41,412 nt of DNA. Origin: Paenibacillus paridis (lineage in GTDB: Bacteria > Bacillota > Bacilli > Paenibacillales > Paenibacillaceae). Below are positions 32,786-40,963 of the stretch, piece after piece (position 1 is the first letter of the stretch; every line of letters begins with the position of its first letter). Under the pieces are notes generated by a model, which was not told where the DNA came from, made no database searches, and was given only the letters and a program-made list of their open reading frames with translations. Location: positions 29,144 to 70,555 of the forward strand of contig NZ_VCIX01000068.1 of the NCBI RefSeq assembly GCF_006345825.1. Reading direction: 5' to 3'. Both the position numbers and the translations under genes were made by a program.

Positions 32786-33880
32786 CTACGGAAGCAGTAT
32801 CCGCTTCGTTTGCTCCCAGTAATAACCGACTTTGTCTTTATCCAGCTCATAATAAATACGGTTGTCTACGCGTATCAAATGAATGAGATTAAGGTCAAAC
32901 AGCATATTGGTGTGATAGCTGATAGCCGCTGGCGTTAAGCCCAGCACCTGGGCAAGCTCGTTGCCATAGTAATTTTTATGGTGGAGCAGCTCAATCATCT
33001 CCAGCCTGCGCTTATCCGCTATTACCTTCAAAAACCGTTCAATCGTTTCCTGATCCTCTCGCTGCCATGCAAAGGCGTCATTATTTACGCCAAGGATGAT
33101 GAGATGGGAGCGCCCCTGCTGCTCCTCGCGATGAATCCCTACCCGAACCTGTGAAATATAACTGATATGGACGTCGGTTTCCTTATCGATGAGATCGACA
33201 TCGCTCCTCATCATTTCGCGGATAGCCAGCTCCGGCTGCTCTGCGAACAAGGACTGGTATTTCATAGCGCCAGCCTCGCCAAGCTCGCGCAAACGATCCC
33301 GCATTGGCAGATAGGCGCGCTCATGAAACTGTTCAAGAACAAGCAGGGTGCGCTGCTTATATTCCTCTGCGTAACGGACATGCTCCAGCAGCGCCTCATG
33401 CTCCGCTTGATCCTGCAACCGGGCAGCCTCAACGAGCCGAAGAAGCAGTCCGTGATCCTCCCTAATGGATAGCCAATCGTGCCCCTGCATCCATTCCATC
33501 TTCTCGTCATTATATATAGCGATAGCCAAATGGCTGACTAGCTCCGTTGCAGGCTTTGCACGGTAACAAGCCAGTAACTGCTCTGGACTGCTCAGCGTCT
33601 CCCGATCCCCCAAATACACCTGCACCAATACATAGTCCAATCTCCCTGTAAATAGGTTATCCGAAAAGAAAACTGCCATTTCCTCTTTCAAGTGCTTGCT
33701 AAGGCACGCCTTCACCCCGTCAATCATTTGAAGCAGCTCATCATCTAGCGAAAAATGCACCTCGCGCGCAAACTCCTTCATATGCTTCTCCTGCGCAACG
33801 AGTGACACGGCAGCCATAAATTCAATCACCTCATGGTATGAAAACCGTAATCGCCCTGCTGCAGCTTCCCACTCTGTCAT
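32786..33880 (-). CDS. ArsR-type winged-helix regulator with long N-terminal sensor domain
   Basis: A 364-residue regulator. The C-terminal 90 or so residues are an ArsR-family winged helix (KVIADKRRLEMIELLHHKNY, then ELAQVLGLTPAAISYHTNML). The preceding 270 residues have no recognised domain; they are helical and charged, resembling the DUF-type N-terminal regions of other Paenibacillus ArsR-like regulators. ATG 33880 has AAGGAGG eight bases upstream; an earlier in-frame ATG at 33898 lacks one. It is the first gene of an operon with an ABC-2 exporter and probably represses it until a signal is bound. Confidence 0.8.
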   Translation of the reverse strand: MTEWEAAAGRLRFSYHEVIEFMAAVSLVAQEKHMKEFAREVHFSLDDELLQMIDGVKACLSKHLKEEMAVFFSDNLFTGRLDYVLVQVYLGDRETLSSPEQLLACYRAKPATELVSHLAIAIYNDEKMEWMQGHDWLSIREDHGLLLRLVEAARLQDQAEHEALLEHVRYAEEYKQRTLLVLEQFHERAYLPMRDRLRELGEAGAMKYQSLFAEQPELAIREMMRSDVDLIDKETDVHISYISQVRVGIHREEQQGRSHLIILGVNNDAFAWQREDQETIERFLKVIADKRRLEMIELLHHKNYYGNELAQVLGLTPAAISYHTNMLFDLNLIHLIRVDNRIYYELDKDKVGYYWEQTKRILLP

Positions 33881-33918
33881 TAGCGTTGCCTCCTTCATAA
33901 AATCGATGTTAAATAAAA

Positions 33919-33935
33919 TTTAAATGATATTCAAA
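33919..33935. promoter_or_regulatory. Candidate operator of the ArsR-type regulator
   Basis: TTTAAATGATATTCAAA is an imperfect AT-rich palindrome about 40 bases upstream of the regulator's start, in the only region where its promoter can lie. ArsR-family repressors often bind AT-rich dyads of this type. Weak evidence. Confidence 0.3.
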
Positions 33936-34075
33936 TATATTCATTTTGTATTTAATAAGCATTTAACAACAATGTAAAGGAAGATGGTTTGTTTGTCAAT
34001 AAGTCCCATATGATAAATTTGTTTTTACCCCTCAGCAGCTTGGATTTGTAAGGTCTAAACTGCTCTTCTATAAAC

Positions 34076-34124
34076 AAAAACAGGCCTTGCAATAGCTGCT
34101 GTAGCTACTGCAAAGCCTGTTTTA
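34076..34124 (-). terminator. Hairpin terminator after the EamA transporter
   Basis: AAAACAGGC at the left (34077-34085) pairs with GCCTGTTTT (34115-34123), with inner pairing TTGCA/TGCAA and TAGCT/AGCTA. On the minus strand it directly follows the EamA gene and ends in TTTT. Confidence 0.75.
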
Positions 34125-34142
34125 AGGAAAGTTCGACTGCCT

Positions 34143-35087
34143 TTATGCGCCAAACAAACGCATGAGCAGAATGCCGGCGAACGCTAGCGAGATCCCTGTA
34201 ATCTCGAGCTTCGTAAAACGCTCTTTGACAATAAAACGTGTGTAAAGAAGCACGATGAGCACATTAAGCGCGGTAACCGCAGAGACGAGGCCGGCCTTCC
34301 CAAGCTCGAAAGCAGTGACGATCAGCATCATGCCAACCGCGTTTGTAATGCCGACAGCTAGGCCTACGAAATAGGTTCTTTTGCTGCCCCAGTTCGGCGA
34401 AGCGGATGGAGAAGCGCTTGGCGCAAACTGCGCTACGCGTACCGTTCCACCGCCTGCGCCCTGAAGCGCCCGTTTGCCCCGTTCGCGCTGCACATCCCTC
34501 AGCCACCAAATTCCAAAGCAGCTGGCTCCCGTGACAAACATAAAAAACATCGTTGGAAACAAGTCCGCTTCCATGATCGTCGACCATTTTCCGGATAAAT
34601 CATTGGCTGCAAACAGCAGCATCGCAAGCAGTCCCCACTGCGCCCCCTGCAGGTTGCGAAGCGAAATATCATTGGACATCCGCACTAGCAGCACACCTCC
34701 AATAATAACAACAAAAGCAAGAAGCTGCATGGCATGCAGCTTCTCCTGCCAAAGCCCAAACGCGACGATAACGACGACAACAGACGGCAGCGCCGTCAAT
34801 ATCGCTACCAGCGACGCCTTGCCAACCGCAAATCCCTTGAACATGCTCGCATTAGCGCCAAAGGAAAACAACCCCATCTGCACGCCGATTAGCGCAGCCA
34901 TGGTCCACTCCGAAGAAAAGACCAGCGCGCATATGCCATTGACGATCGCGCCCATGCTAAAGGTTCCGCATAGCAACAAATTGCGGTTCAGCGGTTTTTG
35001 GCTCGTCCAATGGTACAAAATGCCTCGCAGACCGAAGCATAGGGCGGCGAACACCGAATAAGTAAGCCACATAAGAGCAGAAAGCAC
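34143..35087 (-). CDS. EamA/DMT superfamily transporter
   Basis: A 314-residue integral membrane protein with about ten hydrophobic segments in two EamA repeats, separated by a hydrophilic loop (near residues 205-230, rich in Ser, Gly and Arg). Characteristic stretches include YSVFAALCFGLRGILYHWTS near residues 9-28 and LEITGISLAFAGILLMRLFG at the end. It probably exports or imports a metabolite; the substrate cannot be predicted. The upstream in-frame codon is GTG 35087; ATG 35072 is an alternative and neither has an ideally spaced ribosome binding site. It is a single gene with its own terminator. Confidence 0.85.
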   Translation of the reverse strand: MLSALMWLTYSVFAALCFGLRGILYHWTSQKPLNRNLLLCGTFSMGAIVNGICALVFSSEWTMAALIGVQMGLFSFGANASMFKGFAVGKASLVAILTALPSVVVVIVAFGLWQEKLHAMQLLAFVVIIGGVLLVRMSNDISLRNLQGAQWGLLAMLLFAANDLSGKWSTIMEADLFPTMFFMFVTGASCFGIWWLRDVQRERGKRALQGAGGGTVRVAQFAPSASPSASPNWGSKRTYFVGLAVGITNAVGMMLIVTAFELGKAGLVSAVTALNVLIVLLYTRFIVKERFTKLEITGISLAFAGILLMRLFGA

Positions 35088-35183
35088 CTTCCTCCAACCA
35101 TCCAGACAGGACGATAAACATAATAGCTCCTATCATAACAAGGTTAAGCTGATTTGTCTGTACGCTGGAGGGCGACCTCTTGC

Positions 35184-35807
35184 TTATGCATTTTTATCTA
35201 AATCGCTTCTGATTTCTCTTCGATCTCGATCCAGCTCGTAGAGCAGTTGCCCTTTCGCGTCATACGCGAACAATTTGTCATCTCTGGAACGAAGCTCCTC
35301 ATTCTTCTTGCTCCGTATCACTCGTGCAACCTGGTATAGGCCGTCCTTGATCCCTGCCTCCTGTTCAACACCATCGCTCCAACGGATTTGCAAACTGCTA
35401 ATTTGCGGATCATTCAACTGACCAACATAAAAAGAATGAAGATACTTTCCGATGATAGCCCCGCCACCTTGAAAGCTAAGAAGCACTTCCGAATCGATCG
35501 GCATGCCAACTGACCCACCCTGATTGCTCCATAGGAAACCGAATGAGCGTTTAACATTCAATTGATGGTACATGCCATGCTCACGGTCCACGATTTGCAG
35601 CAGCTCATAGCCTTGCCCCATCTTGGTTCTCATTGAGATTGGCGCATCCGGCACCTCCAACTTATTAAGAGATGTTTGAACGACACTCTCTATCCGAAGA
35701 CTGCTGTATCCCACTCCAAGCAAAACCTTACAGATTATTAAAAGCGAAAGCAATATAAACAGCCACCTAACTCCATGGCCGAGCAAACCTTTCACACAGC
35801 TATTCAT
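35184..35807 (-). CDS. Membrane-anchored protein, unknown function
   Basis: A 207-residue protein with one N-terminal membrane segment (residues about 14-32, WLFILLSLLIICKVLLGVG) and a soluble outside part rich in beta-type residues and charge. AAAGGGGGG precedes the ATG. It overlaps the end of the upstream gene by eight bases, so the two are probably made together. No known family is recognised. The two proteins share an anchor-plus-soluble-domain plan, which may indicate a complex at the membrane. Confidence 0.7.
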   Translation of the reverse strand: MNSCVKGLLGHGVRWLFILLSLLIICKVLLGVGYSSLRIESVVQTSLNKLEVPDAPISMRTKMGQGYELLQIVDREHGMYHQLNVKRSFGFLWSNQGGSVGMPIDSEVLLSFQGGGAIIGKYLHSFYVGQLNDPQISSLQIRWSDGVEQEAGIKDGLYQVARVIRSKKNEELRSRDDKLFAYDAKGQLLYELDRDRREIRSDLDKNA

Positions 35808-36270
35808 TGGTTTGCCCCCCTTTAACTAAGGAAATCGGGAAGGAAAACGATTGTCCATAGGCCTCTTGAAATACGGTAATGCTCTTTATGCCCTCCGGCA
35901 CTTCTTTGAACGTGAAGCGTCCACTTGATCTGAACAAGGTTGAAGTTCCTCCATATGAGGAGTGGTTCAACTCCTCTTTTCGATCGGTAATGACCTGAAT
36001 CGTATTAGGAAGATCAGGCCAGGAAAATAGCCCCTTAGAGGTCATATACACATGCAATTCTCCATCCTTATAGATAACGCCATCCACCGTAAAGCTTTTC
36101 CCGTAGAACGTTTGATTTGGCGCATGAACTGCAAAGTAAGCCCCTTCTTTCCTCGCTTCTTTGATCCGGGCGTCGGGTTCAAAATGAGTGAGCTCCATAA
36201 GCGAGAAATACAGGGCTAATCCTCCCAGAATGAAGAGCAGCGTCCATTCCACTCTGCGCAATAATGTAAT
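35800..36270 (-). CDS. Membrane-anchored protein, unknown function, with unusual start codon
   Basis: A 156-residue protein whose N-terminus (RRVEWTLLFILGGLALYFSL) is a membrane anchor, followed by a soluble region with TSKGLFSWPDLPNTIQVITD. The first usual start codon is a TTG at 36261, but it lies 16 bases after the clear GGAGG at 36278-36282. ATT at 36268-36270 in the same frame is seven bases from it and gives MITLLRRVEW. I therefore annotate ATT 36270 as the more likely start. It is the first gene of a two-gene operon. I recognise no family. Confidence 0.6.
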   Translation of the reverse strand: MTLLRRVEWTLLFILGGLALYFSLMELTHFEPDARIKEARKEGAYFAVHAPNQTFYGKSFTVDGVIYKDGELHVYMTSKGLFSWPDLPNTIQVITDRKEELNHSSYGGTSTLFRSSGRFTFKEVPEGIKSITVFQEAYGQSFSFPISLVKGGQTNE

Positions 36271-36304
36271 GATAATGCCTCCTTTTTCTTAAAACCGAAA
36301 GTAG

Positions 36305-36332
36305 GTTACTTTATATTAGTTACTTTATTTTA
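36305..36332. repeat. Tandem 14-bp repeat upstream of the unknown operon
   Basis: GTTACTTTATATTA (36305-36318) is followed directly by GTTACTTTATTTTA (36319-36332), differing at one position. It overlaps AT-rich sequence that could be the minus-strand promoter and may be a regulator binding site. A flanking inverted pair, AAGTAGGTT at 36299 and AACCTACTT at 36354, encloses it. Confidence 0.4.
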
Positions 36333-36495
36333 GTAAACAGGTGTGCTATGATAAACCTACTTGGAATAAAGAAGAACCATATTTCAACGCTCGTGCTTTT
36401 GCATCCTTTCTATCACTTGGGATTTTTGTGTTTCTTTTTCCAATATTGTACATGATATGACCATTGCAGGCTACGCTGCGCCAGTAAAATCATTC

Positions 36496-36505
36496 CAAAC
36501 GTTTG
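36496..36505. promoter_or_regulatory. Palindromic operator-like site before the dioxygenase gene
   Basis: CAAACGTTTG is a perfect 10-base palindrome with near-symmetric flanks, 30 bases before the ATG of the CatE-like gene. CatE-type genes are often repressed by MarR-type regulators binding such dyads. Tentative. Confidence 0.3.
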
Positions 36506-36535
36506 AATAAACCACAACCTATAGGAGGGTTTCCC

Positions 36536-37408
36536 ATGTCAACATTTTTGGACCCGGCAATTACGCTCGGAGAAGTGAAACTGAAGGTTAGCCAGCTTGA
36601 GAAGTCGATTCAATTTTATACGGAGGTCGTAGGACTGAAGGTTTTGCAGCAAGATGAGGCTAATCGAACAGCTTCCTTCACGGCTGACGGAGAACATACG
36701 CTGCTCATCCTTGAAGAGGTGGCGAATGCAATCGTGCCGCAACGAAGATCTCATGCGGGGCTGTATCATTTTGCGATCCTGCTGCCCGATCGCCGTTCCC
36801 TTTCGCTTGCTTTGCGCAATCTCATTCAAAGCGGCATTCATATCGGGCAGGCGGATCATCTGGTGAGCGAGGCGCTTTACATTGAAGACCTCGACCATAA
36901 CGGCATCGAGATTTATGCAGACCGTCCGCGGGAGCAGTGGCGACGCGACTCCGGCGGCAACTACGTCATGGCTTCCGATCCGCTTGATTGGGAAGGTTTG
37001 CTCGCTGAGAGCGAAGGCCTCTCATGGAACGGTCTGCCGCAGGGCACCGTGATTGGGCATATCCATCTTCACGTCGGCGATCTGAGAATAGCAAGGGCCT
37101 TCTATGAAGGCAAGCTTGGCTTCGATGTTGTTGGGGACTACGCGCAAATGTCCGCCGTATTCGTCTCCGCAGGAGGCTATCACCATCATATCGGGATGAA
37201 CATTTGGGCGGGTGTTGGCGCTGTTTTGCCGCCAGCTCATTCGGTAGGCTTAGCATACTTCACGGTTGTGTTTCCAAGCGCCGCCTCCCGTGAAACAACG
37301 CTTGGTCATTTGCGCAGTGCAGGCGTCGATGTGTCTGCCCAAAGCAATGCCTATGTGGTCCATGATCCATCGGGCATTACTATTCATCTCACCGTTCAAG
37401 CTGCTTAA
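36536..37408 (+). CDS. VOC-family ring-cleaving dioxygenase (CatE-like)
   Basis: A 290-residue protein with two vicinal-oxygen-chelate domains. The first begins GEVKLKVSQLEKSIQFYTEV (near residues 10-29) and the second IGHIHLHVGDLRIARAFYEG near 169-188, with YHHHIGMNIW further on. The length and sequence resemble catechol 2,3-dioxygenase/CatE of Bacillus, which protects from quinones and catechols. Metal ligands are visible in the second domain (HLH, YHHH); the first domain lacks the first histidine, as is common. ATG 36536 has AGGAGGG six bases upstream and is preferred over an in-frame start at 36503. The stops of this gene and the next overlap by three bases. Confidence 0.85.
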   Translation: MSTFLDPAITLGEVKLKVSQLEKSIQFYTEVVGLKVLQQDEANRTASFTADGEHTLLILEEVANAIVPQRRSHAGLYHFAILLPDRRSLSLALRNLIQSGIHIGQADHLVSEALYIEDLDHNGIEIYADRPREQWRRDSGGNYVMASDPLDWEGLLAESEGLSWNGLPQGTVIGHIHLHVGDLRIARAFYEGKLGFDVVGDYAQMSAVFVSAGGYHHHIGMNIWAGVGAVLPPAHSVGLAYFTVVFPSAASRETTLGHLRSAGVDVSAQSNAYVVHDPSGITIHLTVQAA

Positions 37409-38259
37409 ACCGGACTTGCCCCTTGGCCATAGATCAAACGGTACTTTTTTGGAGATACGCCCTCAGATGAACGAAATACGCGTATAAAATAACTGGCTTG
37501 CGCAAATCCACACTGCGCCGCAACCTCTGTCACGGTCAATGCCGTTGTCGCCAGCAGCAGCTTAGCTGCATCGATGCGGCATTCCGTCACATAATGGTTG
37601 GGCGTCTTTCCCATGACCTGCTGAAACAAACGCAAGAAATGAAAGCTGCTGTAGCCTGCGAGTGCGGCCATCCGCTCCAGGCTCCATGGCTCCTCGCATT
37701 TATATCGGATCTGGTCTGCGGCCACCCTGATCGCATTTTGCTTCTCGAGCGCCGAAGAACCTTCCAATCTCTCCGAATGCTGAACCAGCTCCACCAAGAT
37801 CTCGTACAGCAGCGCGGATAAGCGCGGCTCATTGCTTGTCTCAAATGGACTGCATAGCCCATACATTTCCTCTGTCAACGCCTTAAACCGTTCCCTGTTC
37901 GAAAAGGTGAACAGCCACCCTCCCGAATCATCAGCCTCTCTCAGCATCGGTAGCGGGATTTGGGTCTCGAAATGAATCCACCGCACATCCCACGGCTGGT
38001 CCACGCTTGAGCCATACTGCTGGAAGGCATCCTTGGGGAACAGAAATCCGTCGCCTGCCCCAAGCGCCAGACGCTCGCCGCCGCTTCCATTCATGACATA
38101 ACCGCTTCCTTCAAAAATCAGATGCAAATTATAATGCTTCAACTGCCCCTGCTCTCTTCGCTCCGCATGCTGCGGGAAGCTATTGTATCTACCAAATAAA
38201 TCAGGGTAACATACATACTGCGAAAACGACGGATTAGGGACAATAAAATGGCTGATCAT
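37405..38259 (-). CDS. AraC-family regulator divergent from GH42 gene
   Basis: A 284-residue regulator with an N-terminal cupin-like sugar-binding domain (LKHYNLHLIFEGSGYVM, and GDGFLFPKDAFQQYG) and a C-terminal AraC double helix-turn-helix. The latter includes SFHFLRLFQQVMGKTPNHYV and VAAQCGFAQASYFIRVFRSS, near residues 185-280. It is divergent from the beta-galactosidase gene and shares its upstream region, where TTCGCA repeats lie, so it probably activates that gene in response to a galactoside or its product. GGGAGCC precedes the ATG. Confidence 0.88.
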   Translation of the reverse strand: MISHFIVPNPSFSQYVCYPDLFGRYNSFPQHAERREQGQLKHYNLHLIFEGSGYVMNGSGGERLALGAGDGFLFPKDAFQQYGSSVDQPWDVRWIHFETQIPLPMLREADDSGGWLFTFSNRERFKALTEEMYGLCSPFETSNEPRLSALLYEILVELVQHSERLEGSSALEKQNAIRVAADQIRYKCEEPWSLERMAALAGYSSFHFLRLFQQVMGKTPNHYVTECRIDAAKLLLATTALTVTEVAAQCGFAQASYFIRVFRSSEGVSPKKYRLIYGQGASPV

Positions 38260-38282
38260 CGGCTCAGGCTCCCTTTAACAAG

Positions 38283-38383
38283 TTCGCAATATTGTATCAT
38301 TAATCGCAGGATTTTGTCATTTACGCTTTATATGATTGATTTTACAATTAGTAGAGAGAGTAATGATTCGCAATATATTCGCA
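38283..38383. promoter_or_regulatory. TTCGCA repeats, candidate AraC operators upstream of the GH42 gene
   Basis: TTCGCAATAT occurs at 38283-38292 and again at 38367-38376, and TTCGCA a third time at 38378. The first two are 84 bases apart, close to eight helical turns, and the last two are 11 bases apart. Such spaced half-sites between an AraC gene and its target resemble looping operators. Function inferred. Confidence 0.4.
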
Positions 38384-38417
38384 TACTATATTTACCATCC
38401 ATGAGGAGGAACTACGA

Positions 38418-40472
38418 ATGAAGCCTATCAATGCGCTAAAAGAATTCCGGCTTGGCGTCTGCTATTACCCCGAACATTGGCCGGAAAACCTATGGGAGGA
38501 TGATTTCCGCCGGATGCGGGAGCTCGGCTTCTCCATCGTTCGCGTAGCGGAGTTTGCCTGGTCTATTTTTGAACCGGAGGAAGGCGTGTTTTCGTTTGAC
38601 TTATTCGACCGCGCGCTTGAGCTTGCCCATAAGCATGGGCTAAAAGTGATTGTCGGCACCCCGACGGCAACGCCGCCAGCTTGGCTGACCCATAAATACC
38701 CCGAGGTGCTGAATGTGACGCAAGACGGCGTCACGCTGCATCACGGCTTGCGCCGCCACTATAACTACAGCAGCCAAAAATACCGGGAGCTGTCCGCCAT
38801 TATTACGCGCAAGCTGGCGGAGCACTATAAAGGCCATCCCGCCGTTATCGGCTGGCAGATCGACAATGAATTCAACTGCGAGATCAGCGAGTTTTATGCG
38901 CCTGCCGATCATGACGCGTTCCGCGCCTGGCTGCAAGAGAAATATGGCACGCTGGACAAGCTGAACGAGGCTTGGGGAACCGTATTTTGGAGCCAAACCT
39001 ATTCCGACTGGGAGCAAGTGTTTTTGCCGCGGCCAACGCCAGCCGATAAACAGCCTAATCCCCATCAAGCGCTGGACGAGAAACGGTTCATTTCTGATAA
39101 TACGATTTCGTATGCGAAGGTACAGGGTGACATATTGCGTGAAGTCGCACCTCATCAGTGGGTGACAACCAACGGCTTGTTCGGCCACCTCGACAGCCAC
39201 CGGATGACCGATGAGCTGCTCGATTTTTTCAGCTATGATTCTTATCCCCAGTTCTCTACGCTTTACTCCAACGAGAACGAAGAAAACCCATTGGCAGATC
39301 GAGGCTGGAGCCAATCGCTTGGCGCCGTTCGCTCCATCTCGCCTAATTTTGCCATCATGGAGCAGCAATCCGGCCCTGGCGGCTGGGTCAACCGTATGGA
39401 TATGCCTTCGCCGAAGCCGGGGCAAATGCGGTTGTGGACGTATCAGTCGATTGCTCATGGCGCGAATATGGTGCTCTACTTCCGCTGGCGGACAGCTACG
39501 GTGGGCAATGAAATTTATTGGCATGGCATTAATGACTACCATAATCAGCCTAACCGCCGCGTTCGCGAAGCCGGCCAAATCGGCGCAGAACTGGCGCAGG
39601 CAGGCAACCGCATAGCGAATACGCAGTTCAAAGCGGAAATCGCACTCGTTCGCGACTACGATAACCAATGGGACGGCGAATATGATATTTGGCATGGCCC
39701 GTTCTCATGGGACAGCGGCAAGGCTTGGTTCAAAGCGCTGAATTATCGGCATATTCCAAGTGACACCCTATACGTCCGCAATACGACGACAATTGAGGAT
39801 CTGAAGCGGTATAAGGTGCTCGTGTATCCGCATCCTGCCATCATGCGCGATGATACGGCTGCGCTGCTGGAGCAGTATGTACGTGAAGGCGGCATCATTA
39901 TATTTGGCTGCCGGACGGGGTATAAGAATGAGCATGGCCATGCCTATATGCGTCCTTTCCCTGGCGCTGCAGCCGGACTATGCGGCATTTCCGTTGAAGA
40001 ATTTACGATGGTAAAGGGCACGCGCGCTCCGACATCGATGAAGTGGGTCGGCGAAGCTGGAACCTTAACCGGAGCCAACTCCTTTAACGATGTCCTATTC
40101 GTAGAAAGCGATACGGTGGAGGTTGTCGCTCATTACGCAACCGACTACTACGCTGGGAAACCGGCCGTAACCAAAAACACATTCGGCGCGGGCGAGGCAT
40201 GGTACTTCGGCGCAGTCTTCAACGAAGCGTCTGCTGGCGAGATCGTTGAACGGCTCGGCCTGGTTTCTCCGACAGCAAGCTGGCTAACGCTACCCTCAGG
40301 AGTGGAGCTCGCTATCCGCGAAGGCGAAGACGGACCGCTGTACTTCCTTCTTAACTATAGCGAGCAGCCCGCGCTTATCACGGTTAAGGAAGCCAAAACC
40401 GACCTGCTCACAGGCAATACGCTGAGCGGTGAAGTCACTTTAGAGGGTTTTGGCGTAGTTGTTTTAAGCTAG
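38418..40472 (+). CDS. GH42 beta-galactosidase
   Basis: A 684-residue glycoside hydrolase family 42 enzyme, a normal full length. It begins FRLGVCYYPEHWPENLWEDD, diagnostic for GH42. The acid/base glutamate is in QIDNEFNCE (Glu151) and the nucleophile in MEQQSGPGGW (Glu315). The trimerisation domain and the C-terminal beta domain follow. There is no signal peptide, so it cleaves imported beta-galactosides, or possibly arabinopyranosides, in the cytoplasm. GAGGAGG precedes the ATG. The last codons lie within the first unit of a 35-bp tandem repeat. Confidence 0.95.
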   Translation: MKPINALKEFRLGVCYYPEHWPENLWEDDFRRMRELGFSIVRVAEFAWSIFEPEEGVFSFDLFDRALELAHKHGLKVIVGTPTATPPAWLTHKYPEVLNVTQDGVTLHHGLRRHYNYSSQKYRELSAIITRKLAEHYKGHPAVIGWQIDNEFNCEISEFYAPADHDAFRAWLQEKYGTLDKLNEAWGTVFWSQTYSDWEQVFLPRPTPADKQPNPHQALDEKRFISDNTISYAKVQGDILREVAPHQWVTTNGLFGHLDSHRMTDELLDFFSYDSYPQFSTLYSNENEENPLADRGWSQSLGAVRSISPNFAIMEQQSGPGGWVNRMDMPSPKPGQMRLWTYQSIAHGANMVLYFRWRTATVGNEIYWHGINDYHNQPNRRVREAGQIGAELAQAGNRIANTQFKAEIALVRDYDNQWDGEYDIWHGPFSWDSGKAWFKALNYRHIPSDTLYVRNTTTIEDLKRYKVLVYPHPAIMRDDTAALLEQYVREGGIIIFGCRTGYKNEHGHAYMRPFPGAAAGLCGISVEEFTMVKGTRAPTSMKWVGEAGTLTGANSFNDVLFVESDTVEVVAHYATDYYAGKPAVTKNTFGAGEAWYFGAVFNEASAGEIVERLGLVSPTASWLTLPSGVELAIREGEDGPLYFLLNYSEQPALITVKEAKTDLLTGNTLSGEVTLEGFGVVVLS

Positions 40473-40690
40473 TTTGAAAGGATTTTGGCGTAGTTGTTTT
40501 AAGCTAGTTTGAAAGGATTTTGGCGTAGTTGTTTTAAGCTGGTTTGAGAGGGTTTTAGTGTTGTTGTTTTAAGCTAGTTTGGGAAGATTTTAGTGTTGTT
40601 GTTTAAGTTGGTTTTTGAGGGTATTGGCGTGGTTATTTCACGCTGGTTTAGGAAGGTTTGGGCGTAGTTGATACAAGTGAGTGCAGCTTG
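40448..40690 (+). repeat. 35-bp tandem repeat array seeded by the GH42 3' end
   Basis: Seven units begin at 40448, 40483, 40518, 40553, 40588, 40622 and 40657, so the spacing is 35 except for one 34. The unit includes TTTTGGCGTAGTTG and TTTTAAGCTAGTTTG. The first unit contains the last codons and stop of the GH42 gene; the later ones diverge progressively (GGCGTAGTTG becomes AGTGTTGTTG). The array is followed by the remnant described next. Confidence 0.85.
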
Positions 40691-40800
40691 TCACTGTCAA
40701 GGAAGCCAAAACCGTCTTACTCACAACAGGTAACACACAAAGCGGAGTAACTTTGGAGGGTCAACTGTGGTTCTTTGAAACTAACCAACCAAGCTGCTAA
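40684..40800 (+). pseudogene. Decayed 3' end of a second GH42-like gene
   Basis: In one frame this reads QLVTVKEAKTVLLTTGNTQSGVTLEG and continues to a stop. The end of the intact GH42 protein reads ALITVKEAKTDLLTGNTLSGEVTLEG. The DNA is similar but diverged, so it is not a recent copy. It appears to be what remains of an adjacent paralogue whose body was lost; the tandem array fills the junction. Confidence 0.75.
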
Positions 40801-40839
40801 CTGTTGTCTATCATACAAACCCATCTATATTGCTCAAAC

Positions 40840-40883
40840 AAGAGCTGTCCTTTAGGCCTATTCAAGCCTAAAGGACAGCTCTT
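40840..40883. terminator. Hairpin with an 18-bp perfect stem after the GH42 region
   Basis: AAGAGCTGTCCTTTAGGC (40840-40857) pairs perfectly with its complement at 40866-40883 around an 8-base loop. It is probably the terminator of the GH42 transcript, although only a short T-rich tract follows on either side. Confidence 0.65.
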
Positions 40884-40963
40884 CCGCTTACTGCGGATTA
40901 TGATTTCAAATATGGTTTTGCGGTTTAGGATTTTAAGATATCATTTATAATAGCTACATTATT

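Noticed and set aside
38640..39695. Minus-strand open frame (351 codons) inside the GH42 gene
   Set aside because: Antisense to a full-length GH42 enzyme with intact catalytic residues and no recognisable product.
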